Part shown: piece after piece, positions 26,160 through 34,939 of the stretch | Layout: each line of letters starts with the position of its first letter | Numbering within the stretch: position 1 is the first letter of the stretch | Source: Pseudodonghicola sp048268305 | GTDB taxonomy: Bacteria > Pseudomonadota > Alphaproteobacteria > Rhodobacterales > Rhodobacteraceae | NCBI RefSeq assembly: GCF_048268305.1 | Contig: NZ_JBLWVT010000007.1 | Span: 62,001-126,000, forward strand | Direction: 5' to 3' | Length of the DNA stretch: 64,000 nt | Notes under the pieces: model-generated | Databases searched by the model: none | The model's input: the letters and a program-made list of their open reading frames with translations, nothing else | Told to the model about the DNA's origin: nothing | Position numbers and translations under genes: made by a program

Positions 26160-26552
26160 ATGGCCCTGACCTTGCAGGATTTGATGGAGGCTGCCAATGC
26201 CGTGGTGCCGCGCATCGACGGCGCCCGCGCACAGGCGCTGGTGGCCGATGGTGCCTTGCTGCTCGATGTGCGCGACGCGCCCGAACTGCAAAAGGCCGGT
26301 CATGCGCTGGGGGCCCATCACATTCCCCGCGGCATGCTGGATTTTCGTGCCGATCCGGCCAGCCCGTTCCACGACCCCGAACTCAATCCGGAACGTCCGG
26401 TGGTGATCCATTGCGCCTCTGGCGGGCGCGCCGCCCTGGCAGGCAAGCTGTTGAAGGACATGGGCTATCGGGAGGTCTATAACATGGGCGGGCTGGAGGC
26501 CTGGAAGGCCGCTGCCGGCCCGATGGTCGAACCGGTCGATCCCGGCATGTGA
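26160..26552 (+). CDS. Rhodanese-like domain protein
   Basis: A 130-residue single-domain rhodanese. LLLDVRDAPELQKAGHALGAHHIPRG is interrupted here only by quoting limits; the key marks are DVRD, the GAHHIPRG loop, and the active-site loop CASGGR with Cys85 and Arg90. It would carry persulfide sulfur on the cysteine and serve as sulfurtransferase in the cytoplasm. It stands alone between tRNA-Leu and a convergent phosphodiesterase gene. Donor and acceptor are unknown. Confidence 0.88.
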   Translation: MALTLQDLMEAANAVVPRIDGARAQALVADGALLLDVRDAPELQKAGHALGAHHIPRGMLDFRADPASPFHDPELNPERPVVIHCASGGRAALAGKLLKDMGYREVYNMGGLEAWKAAAGPMVEPVDPGM

Positions 26553-26594
26553 TCGACGCCGGGCCGGCGGCGGCACCTCCGGCCCGCGATGGCG

Positions 26595-27431
26595 TCAGCT
26601 CAGAAACGATCCCGCCTTCATGGTCCCGGCGATCGGCGCGCCCAGACGGCTCAGGATGGTGGGGGCCAGTTGCAACTGGTCGATCACCTGATCCTCCGCC
26701 GGCCCCTTGGCCGGCCCGAAATAATAGAGCGCGGCCTCCTGCTGCAGCGGGCTGCGGCCGCCGTGATGGCCGCGCTCGTCCTGGCCGTGATCGGCGGTCA
26801 CGATGATTTCATAGCCCATGGCGCGCCACTGATGGATGAAGGGCGCCAGCATCTCGTCCATCATGGCGCAGGCGTTGTCCATCTCCTGACAATCATGAAA
26901 GAACCGATGCCCCATGCTGTCGAGCGTACAGGTATGCAGCATGCCGTAACTGAGCCCGAACCGCTGGCAGAGATTGGTCAGCGTGGCGAAAAGATCCACG
27001 TCGGAGGGCGTCATCTGGTTGATCAGCCCATAGCCGGTCATGGTGTGGAACCGGCCGTGGTTGATCGTCTCGCTCTCCGGTTCGTCATATTCGATGTCGC
27101 GGACCAGATCGAAGGGATGGCGGTTGAAGAAGCTTGACCAGAAGGAATGGGCCACCGCGCCGGTGATGCCGCCCGCCTGCCGGACCTGGGAAAATACATC
27201 AGGATGGCTCAGCCGGAACACATTGCCATTGCCGGTGCAGCCATGCTCCGCCGGTGCCACCCCGGTGTGGATCGAGGCATAGCAGGAGGCCGAGATCGAC
27301 GGCAGCACCGACCGCAGTTTCCACACCCGCGCCTCGCCGCTGTCGACCCAGCCCTCCAGATTGCCGAACAGCCGGCGCCAGTTGCGCCAGGGCACCCCGT
27401 CCAGAATGATCAGCAACAGCTTTCCGTTCAT
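26595..27431 (-). CDS. Alkaline phosphatase superfamily phosphodiesterase-like protein
   Basis: A 278-residue protein of the nucleotide-pyrophosphatase/phosphodiesterase branch. Metal-site motifs are LIILDGVPW (Asp11), TLDSMGHRFF and VTADHGQDERGHHGG. The nucleophile position in SVLPSISASC seems to be serine in place of the usual threonine. No signal peptide is seen. It is the last gene behind the dipeptide-type ABC genes, 137 bases after the ATPase stop with a repeat and hairpins between, so it may be a weakly co-transcribed part of that unit. It might release or trim a phosphorylated or phosphonylated import product; that is speculation. Confidence 0.77.
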   Translation of the reverse strand: MNGKLLLIILDGVPWRNWRRLFGNLEGWVDSGEARVWKLRSVLPSISASCYASIHTGVAPAEHGCTGNGNVFRLSHPDVFSQVRQAGGITGAVAHSFWSSFFNRHPFDLVRDIEYDEPESETINHGRFHTMTGYGLINQMTPSDVDLFATLTNLCQRFGLSYGMLHTCTLDSMGHRFFHDCQEMDNACAMMDEMLAPFIHQWRAMGYEIIVTADHGQDERGHHGGRSPLQQEAALYYFGPAKGPAEDQVIDQLQLAPTILSRLGAPIAGTMKAGSFLS

Positions 27432-27479
27432 ATCGCCCTCTCGGCCTGTCCTTGCCGGTCGGAGATTGCCTCCGTCCCG

Positions 27480-27557
27480 GCGCCTTTTTCTAGCCCGAAA
27501 TATCCTCGGGGGGTGAATTGCCCCCTCCGGGGGCAAGAGGGGGCCGACAGCCCCCTC
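27480..27557 (-). repeat. Intergenic repeat, copy 2 (tandem hairpins + CCCCCGAGGATATTT core)
   Basis: Two perfect hairpins, GAGGGGGC/GCCCCCTC (27537-27557) and TTGCCCCC/GGGGGCAA (27518-27536), are followed on the minus strand by CCCCCGAGGATATTTC, an A-rich stretch and GGCGCC. It matches copy 1 near position 650 part by part. It may attenuate or end transcription after the ATPase gene. Confidence 0.5.
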
Positions 27558-27568
27558 GCGTCGCACGG

Positions 27569-29206
27569 TCAGTTGCCGGCGCTTTCCATCTTGCGATGGG
27601 CGATCACCTCTTCCAGCCAGCCGAGCTTCATCTCGGGAACGGAGCTTAGCAGCAGGTCGGTGTAATCGTCGAATGGCGGGCTGAGCACCTCGGTCTTTGA
27701 GCCATAGCGGACCACCTCGCCGCGATACATCACCGCGATGGAATCGGCGATCGCGCGCACGGTCGCCAGATCGTGGGTGATGAAGAGATAGGCCACTCCC
27801 TCGTGTTTCTGCAGCGCCAGAAGCAGCTTGAGGATGCCATCCGCCACCAGCGGGTCGAGCGCGGATGTCACCTCGTCGCAGATGATCAGCCTGGGCTTGG
27901 CGGCCAGGGCGCGTGCGATGCAGACCCGCTGTTTCTGGCCGCCCGACAGTTCCGCCGGATATCGGTCGATGAACTCCGCCCCCAGTTCGATCTTCTCCAG
28001 CAGCTCGATGATCCGGTCGCGCCGTGCCTTGCCCCTCAGGCCGAAATAGAACTCCAGCGGCCGACCTATGATGGTGCCCACGGTCTGGCGCGGGTTCATC
28101 GCCACATCGGCCATCTGATAGATCATCTGCAATTCGCGCAGATCATCGCGTGACCGGCCCGACAGCGCCGCCGATACCTCACGCCCGTCGAACCGGATGG
28201 TCCCCTGCGAGGGCGGCAGCAACCCGGTGATCACTCGCGCCAGCGTCGACTTGCCTGAACCGCTTTCGCCCACCACCGCCAGGGTCTGACCCGGGTGCAG
28301 CTCGATCGAGATATCCTTGAGCACGTCGAAATCGGTGCCGGCATAGCGCGCGGTGACGGTCTCGACGGTCAGCACCGCCTCCGGAGTCGGGGCCTTTTCC
28401 TCGTGCCGGATCGACCGGACCGAGACCAGCTCGCGGGTGTACTCCTCTTGCGGGGCATTGATGATCTGGTCGGTGGGGCCGTATTCCACCATGTCGCCAT
28501 AGCGCAGCACCATGATGTCGTCGGAGACCTGCGCCACCACCGCCAGATCGTGGGTGATATAGAGTGCGGCGACGCCGGTGTCGCGGATCGCCTCCTTGAT
28601 CGCCGCCAGCACGTCGATCTGGGTGGTGACGTCGAGCGCGGTGGTCGGTTCGTCGAAGATCACCAGATCGGGTTCGGGGCAAAGCGCCAGCGCGGTCATG
28701 GCCCGCTGCAACTGCCCGCCCGAGACCTGGTGGGGATAGCGATCGCCGAAGCTCTCCGGCTCGGGCAGGCCGAGCTTGCGGAACAGCGCCACCGCCCGCG
28801 CCTCGGCCTCCTGCCGCGAGAACCGCTTGTGCAGGATCGCGGCCTCGGTCACCTGTTGCATCAGCTTCTTGGCCGGGTTGAAGGCGGCGGCGGCCGATTG
28901 CGCCACATAGGTCACCTCGGCGCCGCGCAGCGCCCGCAGTCCCCTGAGCCCGCCCTTCAGGATATCGCGGCCGTTCACCCAGACCTCGCCGCCGGTGATC
29001 TCCACCCCACCGCGACCATAGCCGAGCGCGGCAAGGCCGATGGTGGATTTGCCGGCGCCGGATTCACCGATCAGCCCCAGCACCTTGCCCTTCTCCAGCG
29101 TGAAGGAGACGCCGTGGACGATCTCGATCTCCTGCGGCGGCTCGCCGGGGGGATAGGCGGTGGCGCCGATCTTCAGATCGCGCACCTCAAGCAATGCTCC
29201 TGTCAT
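27569..29206 (-). CDS. ABC transporter ATPase, fused DppD-DppF type
   Basis: A 545-residue protein with two complete ABC cassettes, energising oligopeptide-family import. Walker A motifs are GESGAGKST and GESGSGKST, signatures are VSGGQLQRAM and LSGGQKQRVC, and Walker B motifs are LVIFDEPTTALD and LIICDEVTSALD. Each half ends with the short C-terminal extension of oligopeptide ATPases. The start overlaps the permease stop as TGATG. In many systems these are two proteins; the fusion keeps them one to one. Confidence 0.93.
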   Translation of the reverse strand: MTGALLEVRDLKIGATAYPPGEPPQEIEIVHGVSFTLEKGKVLGLIGESGAGKSTIGLAALGYGRGGVEITGGEVWVNGRDILKGGLRGLRALRGAEVTYVAQSAAAAFNPAKKLMQQVTEAAILHKRFSRQEAEARAVALFRKLGLPEPESFGDRYPHQVSGGQLQRAMTALALCPEPDLVIFDEPTTALDVTTQIDVLAAIKEAIRDTGVAALYITHDLAVVAQVSDDIMVLRYGDMVEYGPTDQIINAPQEEYTRELVSVRSIRHEEKAPTPEAVLTVETVTARYAGTDFDVLKDISIELHPGQTLAVVGESGSGKSTLARVITGLLPPSQGTIRFDGREVSAALSGRSRDDLRELQMIYQMADVAMNPRQTVGTIIGRPLEFYFGLRGKARRDRIIELLEKIELGAEFIDRYPAELSGGQKQRVCIARALAAKPRLIICDEVTSALDPLVADGILKLLLALQKHEGVAYLFITHDLATVRAIADSIAVMYRGEVVRYGSKTEVLSPPFDDYTDLLLSSVPEMKLGWLEEVIAHRKMESAGN

Positions 29207-30024
29207 CAACCGCGCCCTCCTTTCAGCGATGTGGTCCGGTTCAGCACCCAGTCGGCCACCAGATTGACCGAAATCGCCAGCGTCGCGATGGCGACGGCCG
29301 GCAACAGCGCCGCCGGGATGCCATAGACGATGCCATCCTTGTTCTCCTTCACGATGCCGCCCCAGTCGGCGGCGGGCGGTTGCACGCCCAACCCCAGGAA
29401 GGAGAGGGTGGAGACGAAGAGCACCATGAAGATGAAGCGCATTCCCATCTCGGCGATCAGCGGCGACAGTGCGTTGGGCAGGATTTCCCGGAAGATGATC
29501 CAGCCACGCCCCTCGCCGCGCAGCCTGGCGGCCTCGACGAAATCCATCACGTTGATATCGACCGCGACCGCGCGGGCCAGCCGATAGACCCGGGTGGAAT
29601 CCAGCAGACCCATCACCAGGATCAGCACCGGCACCGTGACCGGCATCACCGACAGCACCACCAGCGCGAAGATCAGCGTCGGGATCGACATCAGCAGATC
29701 GACCGCGCGCGACATCAGCTGATCGGCCCAGCCACCCAGCACCGCGGCCAGGAACCCGAGAACCGCGCCGGTGGCAAAGCTCAGCGCCGTGGCGGCGGTG
29801 GCGATGAGGATGGTGGTGCGCCCGCCATAGATCATCCGGGTCAGCAGATCGCGGCCGATATTGTCGGTGCCCAGCCAATGGGCGGCAGAGGACGGCTCCC
29901 ACACATCCCCGACCACCTCGGCCATGCCATAGGGCGCGATGAGCGGAGCGAGCAGCGCGATGAGAAAGTAAATTGCGGTGAGAACAAGGCCGACCGCGGC
30001 GGCGAGGGGGATCCTCATGTTCAT
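29206..30024 (-). CDS. ABC transporter permease, DppC type
   Basis: A 272-residue inner-membrane permease with six predicted membrane segments. The usual DppC signature appears as HWLGTDNIGRDLLTRMIYGGR near residues 48-70 (a longer motif than can be quoted in one run), and the ATPase-contact loop as EAARLRGEGRGWIIFREILPN. The start overlaps the upstream permease stop as ATGA, the stop overlaps the ATPase start, and a second in-frame ATG two codons later is possible. Confidence 0.92.
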   Translation of the reverse strand: MNMRIPLAAAVGLVLTAIYFLIALLAPLIAPYGMAEVVGDVWEPSSAAHWLGTDNIGRDLLTRMIYGGRTTILIATAATALSFATGAVLGFLAAVLGGWADQLMSRAVDLLMSIPTLIFALVVLSVMPVTVPVLILVMGLLDSTRVYRLARAVAVDINVMDFVEAARLRGEGRGWIIFREILPNALSPLIAEMGMRFIFMVLFVSTLSFLGLGVQPPAADWGGIVKENKDGIVYGIPAALLPAVAIATLAISVNLVADWVLNRTTSLKGGRG

Positions 30025-30977
30025 TTCGGATGCCTCAGACGCGGGTTGGACAGAATGGCGACGATATCGGCGATCATGTTCAGCCCGATATAGACGGCGG
30101 CAAAGATCAGCCCGCAGGCCTGCACCACCGGCACGTCGCGTTTGGCCACGTGATCGACAAGGTATTGACCCATCCCGGGATAGGTGAAGACCACCTCGAT
30201 CACCACGACACCGACCACCAGATAGGCCAGGTTCAGCATCACCACATTGGCGATCGGCGCGATGGCATTGGGCAGGGCGTGGCGGACGATCACCTGAAAC
30301 CCGTTCAGCCCCTTCAGCTCGGCGGTCTCGATATAGGCCGATTGCATCACGTTCAGGATCGCCGCCCGGGTCATCCGCATCATATGCGCCAGCACCACCA
30401 GCGTCAGCACGGTCACCGGCATGGCGATGGCGCCCAGCTTCTCGCCCAGGCTCATGCTGTCGTTGATCATGGCGACCGAGGGGAACCAGCGCAGCTTCAC
30501 CGCGATGAAATACATGATCACATAGCCAAGCAGGAATTCCGGCACCGAGATCGAGGCCAAGGTGACCGCCGAGATCAGCCTGTCGGGCCAGCGGTCGCGA
30601 TAGCGCACCGCGAGGAGCCCCAGAAAGATCGCCAGCGGGACCGCGATCACCGCCGCCCAGAAGGCCAGGAACAAGGTGTTGCCCATCCGGCGGGTGATGG
30701 CCTGGGTGATATCCTGCCCATTGGTCAGGGCGGTACCCAGATCCCCCTGCAGCGCGCCGCCCAGCCACGAGACATAGCGGGTCAGCGCCGGGTCGTTCAG
30801 GCCCAGATCGCGGCGCAGGTTGGCCAGCGCCTCGGGGGTGGCGGATTGGCCCAGGATCGACTGGGCGACGTCGCCCGGCAACAGGTTGGTTCCGACAAAG
30901 ATCAGCGCCGAGACCAGCAGCAATAGAAGGAGGCTCAGCGCAACGCGCTGAGCCACCAGTTTGAGCGCCATCATCAT
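30021..30977 (-). CDS. ABC transporter permease, DppB type
   Basis: A 318-residue inner-membrane permease of the DppB/OppB type. It begins with a long hydrophobic helix (LSLLLLLLVSALIFVGTNLL), then LPGD and the periplasmic domain, followed by the membrane domain with the EAA loop ETAELKGLNGFQVIVRHALP. The closing YPGMGQYLVDHVAKRDVPVV is typical. Three successive ATG codons lie at the start; one base separates it from the binding-protein stop. Confidence 0.93.
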   Translation of the reverse strand: MMMALKLVAQRVALSLLLLLLVSALIFVGTNLLPGDVAQSILGQSATPEALANLRRDLGLNDPALTRYVSWLGGALQGDLGTALTNGQDITQAITRRMGNTLFLAFWAAVIAVPLAIFLGLLAVRYRDRWPDRLISAVTLASISVPEFLLGYVIMYFIAVKLRWFPSVAMINDSMSLGEKLGAIAMPVTVLTLVVLAHMMRMTRAAILNVMQSAYIETAELKGLNGFQVIVRHALPNAIAPIANVVMLNLAYLVVGVVVIEVVFTYPGMGQYLVDHVAKRDVPVVQACGLIFAAVYIGLNMIADIVAILSNPRLRHPK

Positions 30978-30978
30978 G

Positions 30979-32565
30979 TCAGGCGACGATCCAGGTCTTC
31001 ACCGGGGCATAGAGGTTCATCAGGCCGAAGCCGGCGGTCTTTTCCTGCCAGCCACCGATCTGATCCGACACCGCATCGACGAAATCGTTGAACATCGGGC
31101 AGATCAGCCCGCCCTCGTCGCGCAGGATGGTCGACATGTCGGCATACATCTGTTTGCGCTTGGCCTCGTCCAGCTCGGCTCGCGCCGCGAGCAGAAGCTG
31201 GTCGAACTTCTCGTTCTTGAACCGGGTGTCGTTCCAGTCGGCGGTCGACAGATAGGCGGTCGAGAACATCGAATCCTGGGTCGGCCGGCCGCTCCAGTAG
31301 CTGGTGCAAAAGGGCTGCTTGTTCCAGACCTCGGACCAATAGCCGTCGTTTGGTTCACGCTTGATCTCCAGCGTGATGCCGGCGCTGCCGCAGGACTGCT
31401 GGAACAGCGCCGCCGCATCCGGCGCCCCGGGGAAAGAGTTGTCCGAGGTGCGCAGCAGGATCGCCCCGTCATAGCCGGATTTCTTCATGTGAAAGGCGGC
31501 CTTGTCGGGATCGTATTCGCGCTGCTCCGCCGGGGTGAACAGCGGATAGGAGGCGTTGATCGGGGTGTCATTGCCGACCGAGCCATAGCCGAACAGGATC
31601 TTGTCGACCATTTCCTGCCGGTTGATGCCGTATTTCAGTGCCATGCGCACATCGTTGTTGTCGAAGGGCGCGGTGTCGCAATGCATGATGAAGACGTAAT
31701 GGCCCGGACCGCTTTTCGAATAGACGTTGATATTCGGCGCGCGGGCGACCAGCCCGGCGGTGCGTGGCGGCACCCGGTCGATCATATGCACCTGACCCGA
31801 TTGCAGCGCGGCAACGCGGGCGGTGTCGTCGTTGATCACGATCATCTCGATGGTCGCGGCATGGCCATGGCTGTCGTCCCAGTGGTCAGGGTTCTTTTCG
31901 GCGACGAAACGCACGCCCGGTTCAGCCGCCTTCAGCACATAGGGGCCGGTGCCGATGGCGGCATTGGGATCGTCCTTGCCGCCGTTCGGCTGGATCACCA
32001 GGTGATAGTCGGTCAGCAGATAGGGCAGGTCGGCGTTGGGTTGGTCCAATTCGACGGTGAAGACATCGCCTTCGGCCTTCATCGACTTGATGCCGCGCAT
32101 GATCCCCAGCGCGCCCGATTTGGTATCCTCGCCGGAATGGCGCTCCATCGTCGCCAGCACGTCCGCGGCGGTGACGGTCTTGCCGTTCGAGAAGGTGATG
32201 CCGGGGCGGATCTTGAAGCTCCAGACGCTGGCATCGGCGGAGCCCTTCCAGCTCTCGGCGACACGGCCTTCCAGCCCGCCCTCAGGGGCCAGTTCGACCA
32301 GCGGTTCGCCCCAGAGGCGCAGCAGCATCGTCGCGGTGGAATTCGTCGCCAGGGCCGGATCGAGGCTGTCGGAAGACCCGCCGCCTTCGATCCCCACCTT
32401 GATGGTGCCCCCCTTCTGCGGCCCGGCGGCAAAGGCGGCCTGACCCAGCAGGCCCTGGGCTGCGGTGGCGGTGACGCCGAGCGCGGCGGCGCGGCCGAAG
32501 AAATCACGTCGCGACATGGCGCCGGCAATCACCCGGCTGGTGAAATAATTCAGGTTCTTGGTCAT
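30979..32565 (-). CDS. ABC transporter substrate-binding protein (family 5), Tat-exported
   Basis: A 528-residue SBP_bac_5 protein, the periplasmic receptor of the following ABC genes. The N-terminus carries a twin-arginine signal (SRRDFFGRAAALG at residues 18-30, hydrophobic stretch, then AAFAA), so it is probably exported folded. The mature part shows SLDPALATNSTA, VWSFKIRPGITFSNGK and the late PFCTSYWSGRPTQD. Substrate specificity (peptide, opine, nickel chelate, glycoside) cannot be told. A decayed CocE/NonD hydrolase gene lies just upstream on the same strand and may have been a functional partner. Confidence 0.92.
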   Translation of the reverse strand: MTKNLNYFTSRVIAGAMSRRDFFGRAAALGVTATAAQGLLGQAAFAAGPQKGGTIKVGIEGGGSSDSLDPALATNSTATMLLRLWGEPLVELAPEGGLEGRVAESWKGSADASVWSFKIRPGITFSNGKTVTAADVLATMERHSGEDTKSGALGIMRGIKSMKAEGDVFTVELDQPNADLPYLLTDYHLVIQPNGGKDDPNAAIGTGPYVLKAAEPGVRFVAEKNPDHWDDSHGHAATIEMIVINDDTARVAALQSGQVHMIDRVPPRTAGLVARAPNINVYSKSGPGHYVFIMHCDTAPFDNNDVRMALKYGINRQEMVDKILFGYGSVGNDTPINASYPLFTPAEQREYDPDKAAFHMKKSGYDGAILLRTSDNSFPGAPDAAALFQQSCGSAGITLEIKREPNDGYWSEVWNKQPFCTSYWSGRPTQDSMFSTAYLSTADWNDTRFKNEKFDQLLLAARAELDEAKRKQMYADMSTILRDEGGLICPMFNDFVDAVSDQIGGWQEKTAGFGLMNLYAPVKTWIVA

Positions 32566-32903
32566 TGATGTCTCCCGTTAGAAAAAATTTTGCATTCTGC
32601 GTCTGGAACGCAGGGTGATGGATTGGGTCGTCAGGTGCCGCCTGTTTGCCCCCAACTCGCGAGATGTCTGGATGCGGCGGTTAAAGCCCCTCGCGCGGAC
32701 GGCTGCCCGCGACCTCCCGGTGGGAAGGTATTCGGTTATCCGCAAATGGATTGATCGGCCGGCGACCGGCGGCGGTCCGGGGCGGAAGGGCGCAACGGAC
32801 GGTCCGGGCAAAGGGGGAGAGCGGCGACCAATGGCTGTCGCGCCGAGGGAAACGCAGATCGGCGGATGGCAGCGGAGGGGCGGACTTCGGCGGCTTGGCG
32901 CCG
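32566..32903. other. Non-coding leader region upstream of the ABC operon
   Basis: No frame here resembles a protein. It probably contains the promoter of the minus-strand ABC genes near 32580-32640, where an AT-rich AAAAAATTTTGCATT run sits next to the binding-protein start. The rest, about 32700-32903, appears to be eroded 3' sequence of the neighbouring hydrolase pseudogene. Confidence 0.4.
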
Positions 32904-33364
32904 ATCCCGGGCCGGGCCTTGCGCGCCAGCACCGGATGGGCGGCGCGGCGGGGGCAGGACCAGATGGGGGCCCGCCAGCCGGCAGGGGCGTTCTCTGGGT
33001 GGCCGCCCCTGGATGAAAGGCCGTCGGCCCGGAGGTCGACGGTGGACTGGACAGTTCGGATCGCCGGTAACGGCGGCCCGGTCAGGGCGACAGGGGCGCG
33101 GCACCACGGTGGCCGCGCCAGCCAGTCGATCATCTCCATCGCCCTGGCCTGCTCTTCGACAGGATACCCGCCCGGTATCGGCCCTTGAGCGTCGCCAATG
33201 CCCTGCATGTCACGGGACTGATGGCTCAGGGGGAGGGAAACCGGGTCATTCACCGCCTCAACAGGCCGCCAGACTCGTGCCGAAAGCCGGCAATCGTCTG
33301 ACAGGGTGATGCCCGGATCGGGCAGTTCTTCGATCTCGCGCTGGGCGTTGGATAGAAGTTCCAT
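32904..33364 (-). pseudogene. Decayed CocE/NonD-family hydrolase gene
   Basis: Starting at ATG 33364, the frame reads DPGITLSDDCRLSARVWRP, like the first strands of CocE/NonD (X-Pro dipeptidyl-peptidase-type) hydrolases. It then jumps to EMIDWLARPPWCRAPVALTG, the segment just before the nucleophile elbow, and to STVDLRADGLSSRGG with ENAPAGW, which resembles the later STxDRYADDIHYxGG...EN.GW stretch. The GxSxxG elbow and several hundred residues of the normal 550-670 are missing. The frame stays open but the spacing is wrecked, so this is a deletion-riddled remnant. Alignment is from memory of the family. Confidence 0.6.
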
Positions 33365-33397
33365 GGGGCGCTTTTTCGCCCGGGGGGCTTGTGGATG

Positions 33398-34501
33398 TCA
33401 AGCGCGCAGGGCGACCGCCAGATCCATGACGTTGGTTCCGGTCGGGCCGGTGATCAGCAAGTTGTTGTTTTTGCTCAGGTAAGTTCCGCTGTTCGCCGCC
33501 TTCAAGGCAGCCTCCGCACCCAAGCCCCAGGTGGTGCCGTCGACGATGCCGCCGGCGGCATCGGTCGGCCCGTCGGTGCCATCGGTGCCGCCGACCAGCA
33601 GGGTGACCCCCGTGCAACCGGCGATCTCGCGCGCCAGTGCCAGGGCGAGCGCCTGATTGCGGCCTCCGCGTCCGGGGTGGGCTGGCAGGTGAACGGTGGG
33701 CTCTCCGCCCAGCACGATCACGCCGGGCGCCATCGCTCGCAGCCGGGGGCCCCAGCGCCGGGCCAGCGCCTCAAGATCGTCATGCAGCGCCTCTTCCTCA
33801 GCCAGCACCGTCAACCCCAGCGCCCGCGCCTGGTCCGCCGCCGCCGCCCGGGCGATGGCGTTGGAGGCGATGATTTCGGCGTCGTAATTGAAACTACGGG
33901 CCGGGGGGGCCGCGCCGATGCCCGAGCCGATCACCGCGATATCGTCGCCCGGCACGTCCGAGATCGCAAGCACCCGCGCCCGCGCGCCCCGGAAGCTGGA
34001 CAAAAGCCCGCCACCCTTGATCCGCGACAGTTGCCGCCGTTCGGCATTCATCGCCGTGATGTCGAGCCCGGCCGCCAACAGCCGCCGGTTCAGCGCCGCG
34101 AGATCGTCGAGCGTCTGGCCCTCGACCAGATCCTCGGCAAGCGAGGAGGCGCCGCCCGAGACCAGCAGGAGAAGCGAGGAGCCCTCGGCCATCGCCTCCA
34201 CCGCTTCGCGCAGGGCGCGGCCGGCGCGCAGGCTGCGGGCATCGGGGACAGGATGGGCGGCCTCGATCAATTCGGCCTCGGTCGGCAGATCGGCGCCATG
34301 GCCGTCCTTGGTGACGACCAGCGCGGGCACGCCGGGGAACCGCTCCATCGCCGCGCGGGCCATGGCGGCGGCCGCCTTGCCGACGGCAAGAATGCGATCG
34401 GGTGCCTCGGCCCCGGTCAGCGCCCTTTGCGTCGCGGCATGACCATCCACGGCGGCCACCCCGGCGCGCCAGATCGCCAGCACCTGCGCCTTGGGGTCCA
34501 T
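33398..34501 (-). CDS. Glycerate 2-kinase (MOFRL/TtuD type)
   Basis: A 367-residue class II glycerate kinase that phosphorylates D-glycerate to 2-phosphoglycerate in the cytoplasm. The N-terminal DUF4147 domain has RILAVGKAAAAMARAAMER and LLLVSGGASSL, and the C-terminal MOFRL part has VIVLGGEPTVHL, GRGGRNQALALALA and GGTDGTDGPTDAAGG. Related proteins work in serine-cycle, tartrate or glyoxylate metabolism. Its start follows the dtd stop without any gap, and a PfkB kinase is two genes up, so the unit looks like sugar or organic acid phosphorylation with dtd inserted. Confidence 0.92.
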   Translation of the reverse strand: MDPKAQVLAIWRAGVAAVDGHAATQRALTGAEAPDRILAVGKAAAAMARAAMERFPGVPALVVTKDGHGADLPTEAELIEAAHPVPDARSLRAGRALREAVEAMAEGSSLLLLVSGGASSLAEDLVEGQTLDDLAALNRRLLAAGLDITAMNAERRQLSRIKGGGLLSSFRGARARVLAISDVPGDDIAVIGSGIGAAPPARSFNYDAEIIASNAIARAAAADQARALGLTVLAEEEALHDDLEALARRWGPRLRAMAPGVIVLGGEPTVHLPAHPGRGGRNQALALALAREIAGCTGVTLLVGGTDGTDGPTDAAGGIVDGTTWGLGAEAALKAANSGTYLSKNNNLLITGPTGTNVMDLAVALRA

Positions 34502-34939
34502 TCAGACCTCCATCCAGATGGTGATCGGCCCGTCGTTGATCAGCCCGACCTTCATGTCGGCTCCGAAGCGGCCACGTTCGACCGGCACCCCCTGGGCGGC
34601 GAGCTGGCCCGCGAAGTACTGATAAAGCCGCTCTCCCTCCGCCGGCGGGGCGGCGGTGGAGAACCCGGGCCGGTTGCCGCTGCGGGTATCGGCGGCCAGG
34701 GTGAACTGGCTGACCACCAGCGCGGCGCCCTTCACGTCGAGGAGCGAGCGGTTCATCTTCTCCGCCTCGTCCTTGAAGATCCGCAGCTTGGCGATCTTGG
34801 CGGCCAGCTTGTCGGCATTGGCCTCGGTATCGCCCTGCATGGCGCAGATCAGTACCAAGAGGCCCACGCCGATCTCTCCGATGGTCTCGCCATCGACCTT
34901 GACCCGGGCTTCGGAGACCCGCTGGATCAATGCGCGCAT
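34502..34939 (-). CDS. dtd: D-aminoacyl-tRNA deacylase
   Basis: A 145-residue DTD that removes D-amino acids (and glycine from tRNA-Ala) from mischarged tRNA. The two active-site motifs are VSQFTLAADTRSGNRPGFS (SQFTL at 77-81) and LINDGPITIW near the C-terminus, where the NxGPVT motif has Ile for Val. Length and N-terminus MRALIQRVSEARVKVDG are standard. It overlaps the kinase gene upstream by 13 bases and abuts the glycerate kinase gene downstream. Confidence 0.96.
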   Translation of the reverse strand: MRALIQRVSEARVKVDGETIGEIGVGLLVLICAMQGDTEANADKLAAKIAKLRIFKDEAEKMNRSLLDVKGAALVVSQFTLAADTRSGNRPGFSTAAPPAEGERLYQYFAGQLAAQGVPVERGRFGADMKVGLINDGPITIWMEV

